A stretch of DNA of 64,000 nt from JAOPZW01 sp963788935 (GTDB lineage: Bacteria; Actinomycetota; Thermoleophilia; Solirubrobacterales; Solirubrobacteraceae). Under the pieces are notes generated by a model. It ran no database searches. It worked only from the letters and a program-made list of their open reading frames with translations, and was not told where the DNA came from. Both the position numbers and the translations under genes were made by a program. The DNA lies in NCBI GenBank assembly GCA_963788935.1, contig CAWBIM010000011.1:4020-68019 (forward strand), read 5' to 3'. This document shows, piece after piece, positions 9,339-16,439 of this stretch (the first letter of the stretch is position 1; the number at the start of each line of letters is the position of its first letter).

Positions 9339-9477
9339 TGCGTCTGGGTGGGTGACGCCGGGCCAGTTGGGGGGCGGGCCCGGCGGAGGTCGGGGAGTCG
9401 GGGTTCACTCCCTGGCCGGAGTTGTACCGGTGCTCGATCCGGCTTCCAGAGCGTTCAGCCCGATCGGGTCAAACCGG

Positions 9478-9627
9478 TCACAGGGCGGCCCGGGCGCAGC
9501 GCGTCGCGAGCGTGCCGCAGCCAGCTCGGCGGCGGATCGGGCCGGCCGACAGCCGGCGGCGCACCGCGTAGCTCGCCGTCCAGTCGACGAGCGGCAGGAC
9601 CGCGGTGGGGAGGTGGTAGGTGCTCAT
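9478..9627 (-). CDS. Possible 49-residue small protein
   Basis: The short ORF begins MSTYHLPTAVLPLVDWTASY and is Arg-rich afterwards. The first 25 residues look protein-like and the initiator ATG at 9627 is on the operon side of the intergenic region. I recognise no family and no Shine-Dalgarno sequence, so it may be chance coding in a long spacer. If real, it would be the first gene transcribed toward the exopolysaccharide operon. Confidence 0.3.
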   Translation of the reverse strand: MSTYHLPTAVLPLVDWTASYAVRRRLSAGPIRRRAGCGTLATRCARAAL

Positions 9628-9753
9628 GGCGGCGAGGTGTAGACCCGCGCGCCGGCGCCGGGGACGGACCGCCACCCGACCGGATCGCCGCCCCCCGCCC
9701 GATCGGGCGGACGCCGTTCGGCGCGCCGCCGCTGGTGCCCCATGCTGGCGCCC

Positions 9754-11068
9754 ATGGCACGAACCCTCTTCGGCACCGACGGGGTCCGCGGAGTCGTCGG
9801 TGAGAAGATCACCGCCGATCTCGCCCGCTCCCTCGGCCGCGCCGCGACCACCCTGTCCCCGGCCCGCGCCCCGCGCGTGCTCATCATCCGCGACCCCCGC
9901 GAGTCGGGCGAGATGCTCGAGTCCGCCCTGGCCGCGGGCGTCGCCCAGGCCGGCGGCGAGGCGACGCTCGGCGGCGTCCTCCCCACGCCGGCCGCGCCGC
10001 TGGCGATCCTCCGCGACCGCTACGACCTCGCGGCCGTGATCTCGGCCTCGCACAACCCGTGGCACGACAACGGGATCAAGTTCTTCGGTCCCGGCGGCGA
10101 CAAGCTCTCCGACGCGGCCGAGGAGGCGATCGAGCGCTCGATCGAGGACCCCGCTCACGACCGCCGCCGTCGGCCGCCTCCGGCGCGCGCCGCGGATGCT
10201 CGAGGCCTACCTCGCCGCGCTGCGGGCGCGCTTCTCGGGCCTCGACCTCTCCGGCACGCGCGTCCTCCTGGACTGCGCCAACGGCGCGACCCACCGCGCC
10301 GCGCCCGCGATCTTCCGCGCGCTGGGCGCCAGGGTCACGGTCCTCGCCGACCGCCCGGACGGGCGCAACATCAACGCGCACGTGGGGTCGACGCACCCGG
10401 GCCTGCTCCAGGGCTGCATGCGCGACGGCGGCTTCGACATCGGCTTCGCCTTCGACGGTGACGGCGACCGCGTCGTCGCGGTCGACCGCGACGGCCGGAT
10501 CGCGGACGGTGACGAGCTCGTCGCGCTGGCCGCGGTGCACCTGAAGGCCGCGGGCCGCCTCCCCGGCGACGGCGTCGCGATGACGGTGATGACGAACTTC
10601 GGCTTCCACCGCGCGATGCGCGACGCGGGGATCACGGTCGTCTCGACGAAGGTCGGCGACCGCCACGTCCTCCAGGCCCTGCGCGAGCACGGCTACGCGC
10701 TCGGCGGCGAGCAGTCGGGCCACATCATCGAGCTCGGCTTCGCCCCGTCGGGCGACGGGATCGCCTCGGCGCTCCTGACCCTCGAGGCACTCGGCGGGCG
10801 CGACCTCGCGCACGCGCGGGTCTTCGCGCCGCTGCCCCAGCAGCTCATCAACGTCCCGGTCCGCGGCGCGGCGACGGCCGTCGCGGCGGCGCCGGGCGTG
10901 CGCGAGGCGGTGTCGCAGGCGGCGGGCCGGCTGGCCGACAGCGGGCGCGTCCTGGTGCGTCCGAGCGGGACCGAGCCGCTCGTGCGCGTCATGGCCGAGG
11001 CGCCGTCCTGCGAGCAGGCGACCGCGGTGTGCGAGCAGATCGCCGCCGCCGTCCGGGCGGCGGCGTGA
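9754..11068 (+). CDS. glmM: Phosphoglucosamine mutase (frameshifted)
   Basis: It starts MARTLFGTDGVRGVVGEKIT, the standard GlmM N-terminus. The phosphoserine loop is ISASHNPWHDNGIKFFG, the Mg site is FAFDGDGDRVVAVD, the sugar specificity loop is LGGEQSGHII, and the phosphate-binding tail is VRPSGTEPLVRVM. It converts GlcN-6-P to GlcN-1-P for UDP-GlcNAc synthesis. Two frames are needed: the first runs to about 10149 and the second from about 10151. One extra C in the run at 10149-10152 restores the expected IEDPLTTAAVGRLRRAPRML. A dead glmM is normally lethal, so a sequence error is the best explanation. It is divergent from the glmS-containing operon and followed 4 nt later by a small gene. 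Confidence 0.95.
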
Positions 11069-11072
11069 TCGT

Positions 11073-11543
11073 ATGGCGCGGCCGATCGACACCGAGCGCC
11101 TGCTGCCGCCCGCCGCGTGCGCGGAGCTCGACCGCTACCCGCTGACCGAGACCGAGGCGGCGCCGCATCGCGGCGGGCCGCTCGGCGCCGTCGCCGGCTG
11201 GTACTGGTGCGGCGCGGGCGGCGGCCTGCTCGCGCTCGCCCTCCACGAGGAGACCGGCCTGCCGCTGGTCGCGATGCTCTCCGCGCTTCAGACCGCGGAC
11301 GACGACCTGCCGCTCGAGCTCGTGCTCGAGGCCGGCGTCGGCTGCGACGCGCACATGCTGTGCGGCTGCGGCTGGCGTGCCGCGGCCGGCTCTGACGAAC
11401 GGCTCGTGGGCATCTGCGAGGAGCGCCTGCGAGCGATGTGCGCCGACGATCCGGGCGTCGATCCCGACGACCCGCCCACCGCCGCGGCCGCCCGCGAGGC
11501 GGCCCGGTTCCTCGTCGAGCGCGTCGGGCGCACGCCCCGCTGA
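11073..11543 (+). CDS. Conserved-looking hypothetical protein downstream of glmM
   Basis: The 156-residue acidic protein has an ATG only 4 nt after the glmM stop, so it is almost certainly co-transcribed. Notable residues are an aromatic patch with Cys (VAGWYWCGAGGG) and a second Cys cluster (GCDAHMLCGCGW). Four cysteines in this arrangement could bind a metal, but no known zinc motif is matched. No signal peptide or membrane helix. I do not recognise the family, and the operon position is the only functional hint. Confidence 0.6.
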   Translation: MARPIDTERLLPPAACAELDRYPLTETEAAPHRGGPLGAVAGWYWCGAGGGLLALALHEETGLPLVAMLSALQTADDDLPLELVLEAGVGCDAHMLCGCGWRAAAGSDERLVGICEERLRAMCADDPGVDPDDPPTAAAAREAARFLVERVGRTPR

Positions 11544-11600
11544 CCCCGCCCGCGGGCGCCGCGCGCGCCCGCCTCCTCCTCCGCACGGCCTGTCGCATCT

Positions 11601-11622
11601 CGTTCCCGCGCGCGCGGGAACG
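11601..11622. repeat. 22-bp perfect palindrome
   Basis: CGTTCCCGCGCGCGCGGGAA plus CG reads identically on both strands. It lies 58 nt after the stop of the gene ending at 11543. It may be the stem of a T-less terminator for the glmM unit or a regulator site. Confidence 0.5.
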
Positions 11623-11810
11623 CGGCCGTGCGCGCTGGAAGCTGCGCGGTCGTCGCCGCCCGTTCTGGCGCGTAGAAACTCTTACCCAATTCTGAGTAGA
11701 CGCTCAGGTCGACGACCGCTGAACGGTGCCTGAGCGCCGCTCGGCGGGCGGGCGGGGTCGCCCGTCGGTCTTACTTGCCCTGGAAGTAGAGCACTGCCAT
11801 TCTTTCCGTG

Positions 11811-11830
11811 CGGGCCGAAGGATCGGCCCG
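11811..11830 (+). promoter_or_regulatory. 8-bp hairpin with AGGA loop in long leader
   Basis: CGGGCCGA (11811-11818) pairs with TCGGCCCG (11823-11830), with AGGA in the loop. It is in the presumed 5' leader of the regulator that starts about 230 nt downstream. A functional role is speculative. Confidence 0.25.
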
Positions 11831-12062
11831 AGGGCATTGGGAGCCCACAGCGCCGTGGTAGACGCCGCTCCTCCCCGCCCCGCCGGTCTCCGCCGGCCGA
11901 GAGAGCAGCAGCACCGCATCGCCATGAAGATCCCTGCCGGCCTCGCCGGCGGCGATCGCCACCGAGGTAGTCGGTGGTCGGCCTCGTCTCGTTCCCCCCA
12001 ACCCCACCACGGCGCTCAACCCACACATGCCCACGCATCTCGTTCCCGCCCACCGCCCATCG

Positions 12063-12692
12063 ATGCCCCGCCAGCGCGAGTTCCGCGTCTTCGTCGTCGA
12101 AGGCCAGACCGCCGAGCGGACCATCATCGCCCAGATCGTCCGCCGCGACGCCGCCTTCATCCCGGACGGCGAAGCGGCCACCACGCACGACGCCCTGCAG
12201 ATGCTCGACGCCCAGACGGCCGCCCCGGACATCATCGTCCTGTCGTGGCTGCTCGACGGCGGCGAGGCCGACAGCTGGGCCTTCGTCACCGAGCTGCGCC
12301 GGCGCTGCCCGGACGCGCGCCTGGTGATGACCTGCCCGAAGGAGCGGCCCGGCATCGTCCGGACCGCGCGCGAGCAGGGGATCGCGGTCCTCCACGCGAC
12401 CCGCGACTCGTTCCATTCGCTGCGCCGCGCGCTGCATCACGCCGCGCAGGCCAAGCCGTACCTCTCGCCGCGCCTGCAGGAGATCGCCGGCCAGGCCGAG
12501 CAGCTCAACCCCCGCCACCAGGAGATCCTCGGCTACATGTCCGAGGGCGCCAGCCGGCCCGAGATCGCCCGGATGCTCGGCATCTCGGAGGCCACCGTCC
12601 GCTCGCACAGCAAGGCGATCTTCGCCAAGCTCGGCGTCAACGAGCGCGCCCATGCGGTCGCCGTGGGCTTCCGCCTCGGCCTGATCGCCTAG
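12063..12692 (+). CDS. LuxR/NarL-type regulator with pseudo-receiver domain
   Basis: About 209 residues. The N-terminal half has the beta-alpha pattern of a receiver domain (FRVFVVEGQTAERTII; ARLVMTCPKERPGIV). Where the phosphoacceptor Asp belongs the strand reads APDIIVLSWLLDGG, with Ser-Trp in place of the Asp, and the acidic pair near the N-terminus is also missing. Phosphorylation is therefore unlikely. The C-terminal HTH is canonical: LNPRHQEILGYMSEGASRPE, then IARMLGISEATVRSHSKAIF. I chose the ATG at 12063 because it starts the domain; 12027 is an in-frame alternative. It may be controlled by ligand, protein partner or expression level. It stands just upstream of the PAS-GGDEF-EAL gene. 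Confidence 0.8.
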   Translation: MPRQREFRVFVVEGQTAERTIIAQIVRRDAAFIPDGEAATTHDALQMLDAQTAAPDIIVLSWLLDGGEADSWAFVTELRRRCPDARLVMTCPKERPGIVRTAREQGIAVLHATRDSFHSLRRALHHAAQAKPYLSPRLQEIAGQAEQLNPRHQEILGYMSEGASRPEIARMLGISEATVRSHSKAIFAKLGVNERAHAVAVGFRLGLIA

Positions 12693-12901
12693 GCCCGGCT
12701 CCCCGCCGCCGCGCGGCGCCGTCCTCGCCCCCCGGGACGACGGCGCGCGGCGGCCACCAGCCGTTCCCGACCGCCTCCGACGGCCGTCCATCCGCCCCCC
12801 TCCGCCGTCCATCGCGCCGGAGGTTGGAGTCTTCGCCCGCGCGGCACGACCTGGGCGACAATGTGCCCCGCGTGGACGGCGACCAGATCGATTGGGAGGT
12901 G

Positions 12902-14920
12902 ATGGCCGGAACGGCCAAGATCCACCTGCCGCCGCACAGCGATCGGGTGCTCGCCGCCGCCCTCGAGGCGGCCGCCGTGCTCGTCGTCGTGATCGACCCG
13001 GCCGGGGTCCCGGTCTGGGTCAACAAGGCTGCCACCGAGGTCACCGGCTTCGACCGCGAGACGCTCCTCGCCGGCAGCATCCTCGAGCGCATCGCCCCCG
13101 AGCAGCGCGCGGAGGCCGAGGACGTCCTCGAGCGCCTCTGGCGCGGCGACCTCCCCAGCGACTACATGCACCAGTGGATCGCGCGCGACGGCCGGCGCAT
13201 CCGGATCCGCTGGCGCTTCTCACACCTCGCCGACGACGACGGCCAGGTCACCCACATCGTCGGCGTCGGGATCGACATCACCCGCCAGCACATGCTCGGC
13301 CAGGCGCGCCGGGCGGCCGAGGAGCGCTTCCGCCTGTCCTTCGACGGCGCGCCGGTCGGCATGGCCGTGGTGCGCGCCGACGAGCAGGGCGCGGTCACCG
13401 CGGTCGCGGTCAACCGGGCGCTGGCGCGGATGCTCGGCCGCCACGAGGAGGAGCTCGTCGGCGCCGACGTCGCCGACGTCACCCACCCCGACGACATGCC
13501 CCACGAGCGGCGCTGGGTGGCGGCGTGGGTCGCCCGCGGCGCGGCCGACGTCTTCCAGTACGAGAAGCGCTTCCTCACCGCCGGCGGCGAGATCGTCTGG
13601 GCGGCGATCCACCTGTCGCTCATCGAGGGCGAGTCCGACGGCCACTTCTTCCTCGTCCACGCCGTCGACATCACCGACCGCAAGCGCGCGCAGCGCTCGG
13701 CGCTCGGCGGCAGCGTCGACCCGCTGACCGGCCTGCTCATCGAGCCCGCGTTCCTGCGCGAGCTGCAGGGCCGTGTGGCCGAGGACCTCCCGCTGTCGGT
13801 CGTGCGCCTGAAGCTGCTCGCCGCCGAGGACGTCGGCGCGGTCCACGGCTACGCCGCGCGCGACGAGCTCGTCGACCGGGGCGCGCGGCGGCTGAACGCC
13901 GCGCTCCCGCCCGACGCCCGCCTGGCCCGCGTCGGCGCCGACGAGTTCGCCGCGTGCTTCAAGGCCACCGGGCGCGAGGCGTTGTCCACGGCGAAGGCCG
14001 CCCTGGACCGGATCGCGGCCGAGCCGGTCGCGGCGACCCGCAGCGGCGCGCCCATCGCGTTCGCGGCGGGCGTCGCGGCGTGCGAGCCGGGCCAGCACGA
14101 GCGCGCCGAGGCGCTCTACACCTCGGCCGGGGTCGCGCTCGAGGACGCGCTGCGCGGCGGCACGGCGGCGGCGCTGTCGGGCCGGGCGGCGCGCGAGCGC
14201 GCGGCGAAGCGCCTGAGCTGGCAGACGCGCCTGCGCCGCGGGCTGGACAAGGCGGGCTTCCTCGTCCACGGCCAGCCCGTCGCGCGGCTCGACACCGGCG
14301 CGGTCGAGTTCACCGAGCTCAGCCTGCGGATGCACGACGAGGACGGCAAGCTCGTCTTCCCCGCCGTGTTCCTCCCCGTCGCCGAGAGCACCGGGATGAT
14401 CACCGCGATCGACCAGTGGCTGCTGCGGCGCGTGCGCGATCTGCTCGCCGAGCGCCCGGACGAGCGCTTCGCCGTCCGCCTGTCGGCGGCGACGCTCGGC
14501 GACCGCTCGGCGGGCGACGCGGCCGTCGACCTGCTCCGCGGCGACCGGGCGATCGCCGAGCGCCTCATCATCGAGATCCTCGGCGCCGAGAACGCGCTGC
14601 CGCTGCGGCGCACGGCCCACCGCCTCGCCGACTCGGGCTGCCAACTGCTGCTGCTGAACTTCGGGATGGCCTTCGGCTCGCTGTACCACGCGCGGAGCCT
14701 CCCGGTGACGGCGGTGAAGATCCACGGGAGCTTCACGCGCGACATCGAGGGCGTCGACCGCGACCGCGCGCTGGTGCAGGCGGTCACCGACTCCGCCCGC
14801 GCGCTCGGCGTGACGACGATCGCCGAGTTCGTCGAGAGCCAGGCCGCGGCCGACGTGCTGCGCGGGCTCGGGATCGACCTCGGGCAGGGGTTCCACTTCG
14901 GGCGTCCGGGGCCGGTCTAG
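12902..14920 (+). CDS. PAS-PAS-GGDEF-EAL protein with degenerate catalytic motifs
   Basis: About 672 residues from the ATG at 12902; GTG codons at 12863 and 12872 are alternatives. Two PAS domains (about 15-135 and 140-265) contain VWVNKAATEVTGFDRETLLA and HPDDMPHERRWV with PAC-like tails (VGIDITRQ; HAVDITDRKRA). The GGDEF signature is VGADEF. The EAL half keeps the first Glu (TELSLRM for EALLR) but has RLS where the metal-binding Asn should be (FAVRLSAATL), LNFGMAFGSL in place of DDFGTGYSSL, and KIHGSF instead of KID. Both halves therefore look non-catalytic. Such proteins usually act as c-di-GMP or protein-binding receptors. No membrane helices. Its closeness to the exopolysaccharide locus suggests a link. 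Confidence 0.88.
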   Translation: MAGTAKIHLPPHSDRVLAAALEAAAVLVVVIDPAGVPVWVNKAATEVTGFDRETLLAGSILERIAPEQRAEAEDVLERLWRGDLPSDYMHQWIARDGRRIRIRWRFSHLADDDGQVTHIVGVGIDITRQHMLGQARRAAEERFRLSFDGAPVGMAVVRADEQGAVTAVAVNRALARMLGRHEEELVGADVADVTHPDDMPHERRWVAAWVARGAADVFQYEKRFLTAGGEIVWAAIHLSLIEGESDGHFFLVHAVDITDRKRAQRSALGGSVDPLTGLLIEPAFLRELQGRVAEDLPLSVVRLKLLAAEDVGAVHGYAARDELVDRGARRLNAALPPDARLARVGADEFAACFKATGREALSTAKAALDRIAAEPVAATRSGAPIAFAAGVAACEPGQHERAEALYTSAGVALEDALRGGTAAALSGRAARERAAKRLSWQTRLRRGLDKAGFLVHGQPVARLDTGAVEFTELSLRMHDEDGKLVFPAVFLPVAESTGMITAIDQWLLRRVRDLLAERPDERFAVRLSAATLGDRSAGDAAVDLLRGDRAIAERLIIEILGAENALPLRRTAHRLADSGCQLLLLNFGMAFGSLYHARSLPVTAVKIHGSFTRDIEGVDRDRALVQAVTDSARALGVTTIAEFVESQAAADVLRGLGIDLGQGFHFGRPGPV

Positions 14921-15265
14921 GGCCGGGTTGTGGCGTCCCGCTCGGGCGCGGGCAGGCGGGGCGGTGCGCCGGCGGACAGCGCGGCGAGGGGAGGTGGTTT
15001 CGGCGCCCGGAGCTCCCGAGGCCACGCGACCGACGTTTGCCCCGATAGTGGGGGAAACGGCGGACGCGTGAACTCGGGCGGTCGGGCGACGACTTCTCCC
15101 CGCTATCCGGGGGTTTCTCGTCGAGCGACCACGGCCGCCGCCGAACGCGGCGCACCGGTCCTCCCTCCTCCTTACTGCGTCGGTTCACTGCGTGAGACCC
15201 ACGCGTGCGCCGCGCGCGAGGCCCTACGGCGTCGCGAGCGGAGGGGAGCCAGGCGCCCGCGGCGC
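14921..15265. other. Spacer between convergent genes with two related G/C-dyads
   Basis: Roughly 345 nt with no credible gene. It holds a dyad at 15035-15058 (GTTTgCCCC-gatagt-GGGGgAAAC) and a related sequence at 15096-15114 (CTCCCCGCTATCCGGGGGT). The core CCCCGRATAGYGGGG occurs in opposite orientations about 50 nt apart. The flanking genes both end toward this spacer, so bidirectional termination is one possibility. Confidence 0.4.
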
Positions 15266-15721
15266 TCAGCCGTCGTCGAGCCCGTCGTCGATCCCGTCCG
15301 GGACGACCGGAAGGTCGACGCCGTCGAGCTCGGCGAGGCTGAGCATCCACGGCTCGAGCGCGGCGGCCCGGCGCGCCATCCACGGCCACTCCTGCATCCC
15401 GGCCGGCAGCGACGCCCCGGTCGCCAGCCCGCCGACGCAGTGGCGCAGGCCGATCAGCGCGGCGAGCGCCATCCAGCCGTGCAGCGCCTCCGGCACGGTC
15501 GCGAGCGCGTCGTCGAACGAGGTGGCCCGCCCGTCGCGCGTCCAGCGCAGCGGCGGGTCGATGGCGACCTCGATGTCGGTCTGACCGTCGCGGAAGACGA
15601 GGCGCGCGTCGCGCGCGCAGACCCACCAGCCGTCGTCGGTCGGCGCCACGAGGGCGTCGAAATGCCCGTCTCCCACCATCCCCGCGGCGATCCAACCAGC
15701 ATCGGTCGGGCCGGACAACAT
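15266..15721 (-). CDS. Hypothetical protein divergent from TetR gene
   Basis: About 151 residues from the ATG at 15721 (MLSGPTDAGWIAAGMVGDGH); an ATG at 15751 is an alternative. It is Trp- and Asp-rich with plausible strand-forming segments (DDGWWVCARDARLVFRDGQ; WMALAALIGLRHCVGGLA) and an acidic tail. No family recognised, no signal peptide. Its start is separated by about 70 nt from the TetR gene on the other strand, so the two probably share a control region, and TetR-type repressors often regulate such a divergent neighbour. Confidence 0.5.
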   Translation of the reverse strand: MLSGPTDAGWIAAGMVGDGHFDALVAPTDDGWWVCARDARLVFRDGQTDIEVAIDPPLRWTRDGRATSFDDALATVPEALHGWMALAALIGLRHCVGGLATGASLPAGMQEWPWMARRAAALEPWMLSLAELDGVDLPVVPDGIDDGLDDG

Positions 15722-15755
15722 GGCTGCGCGCCAATGATGGCTTGCCACCAAGAGA

Positions 15756-15770
15756 TGAACCGTGATTCAC
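15756..15770. promoter_or_regulatory. Possible TetR operator in divergent promoter region
   Basis: TGAACCGTGATTCAC contains nested dyads (TGAA...TTCA and GTGA-T-TCAC). It lies in the only A/T-rich patch between the divergent hypothetical and TetR genes, 25 nt before the TetR start. Confidence 0.3.
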
Positions 15771-15794
15771 TTCTATACCGAGCGCACGAACCCG

Positions 15795-16439
15795 ATGCCC
15801 TACCGCCCCACGGTCAACACCGAGCGCAAACGTGCGGCGACCCGCGAGCGCGTCGTCGCGGCCGCCCGCGAGCTCATCGCCCACGGCGGCTACCGCGAGG
15901 CGCAGGTCGCCGCGGTCGCCGCGCGGGCCGGGGTCGCGACCGGCACCGTGTATCGCCACTTCCCGTCGAAGGCCGACCTGTTCGCCGAGGTCTTCCGGAG
16001 CGTCTCGCAGGGCGAGGTCGACGCCGCGCGGCGCGCCGCGGAGGCGGCCGGAGCGACAGAGGACACGGCCACCGCGCGGCTGCGGGCCGCGATCGAGACC
16101 TTCGCCCGCCGCGCCCTGCGCGCCCGCCGTCAGGCGTGGGCCTTGCTGGCCGAGCCCGTCGACCCCGCGGTCGAGGCCGAGCGGCTCGTGTTCCGCCGCG
16201 CCCACGCCGCGCACTTCGCCGCGATCCTGCGCGCCGGGATCGCCCGCGGCGAACTGCCCGAGCAGGACGCCGACGTCGTCGGGGCCGCGCTCGTCGGCGC
16301 GCTCGGCGAGGCGCTCGTCGGCCCCCTCTCCCCCGTCGCGCCCCGCGCCGACCCCGACGCGCTCACCGCGACGCTCGTCGCGTTCTGCCTGCGCTCCGTC
16401 ACCGAGGAGGACCGCCGCGATGTCCACGCTCGCCCGTAG
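15795..16439 (+). CDS. TetR/AcrR family transcriptional regulator
   Basis: About 214 residues from the ATG at 15795 (MPYRPTVNTERKRAATRERV). The N-terminal TetR HTH is textbook: AARAGVATGTVYRHFPSKAD followed by LFAEVFR. A helical ligand-binding domain follows, ending in FCLRSVTEEDRRDVHARP. Its end overlaps the start of the acyl-CoA dehydrogenase gene by 20 nt, so the two are one operon. The ligand is probably an acyl-CoA or the enzyme's substrate, by analogy with other TetR-dehydrogenase pairs (inference). Confidence 0.9.
   Translation: MPYRPTVNTERKRAATRERVVAAARELIAHGGYREAQVAAVAARAGVATGTVYRHFPSKADLFAEVFRSVSQGEVDAARRAAEAAGATEDTATARLRAAIETFARRALRARRQAWALLAEPVDPAVEAERLVFRRAHAAHFAAILRAGIARGELPEQDADVVGAALVGALGEALVGPLSPVAPRADPDALTATLVAFCLRSVTEEDRRDVHARP

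Larger units (their letters stand above)
9223..9753. other. Divergent control region between the exopolysaccharide operon and glmM
   Basis: About 530 nt separate the first minus-strand gene from glmM. It must hold the promoters of both units. I see a perfect 15-bp hairpin (annotated separately), a G-rich stretch around 9355-9400 and one weak small ORF on the minus strand. No promoter hexamers are convincing at this base composition. Confidence 0.5.
11544..12062. other. Intergenic region upstream of the LuxR-type regulator
   Basis: About 500 nt without a convincing gene. It contains a 22-bp perfect palindrome, a short unusually A/T-rich patch at 11665-11705 that could hold a promoter, and an 8-bp hairpin with an AGGA loop at 11811-11830. 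ORFs crossing it are low-complexity shadows. Confidence 0.4.

Noticed and set aside
11726..12901. Upstream extension of the PAS-GGDEF-EAL protein to a 1,064-residue ORF
   Set aside because: The extra N-terminal 390 residues are antisense-like low complexity and overlap the LuxR-type regulator. Domain content begins only near 12902.
13220..15025. 600-codon minus-strand ORF opposite the GGDEF-EAL gene
   Set aside because: Low-complexity antisense composition with no domain. The plus-strand protein explains the region.
15192..15584. Plus-strand 130-codon ORF before the TetR gene
   Set aside because: Ser/Pro/Arg-rich shadow of the minus-strand hypothetical at 15266-15721.
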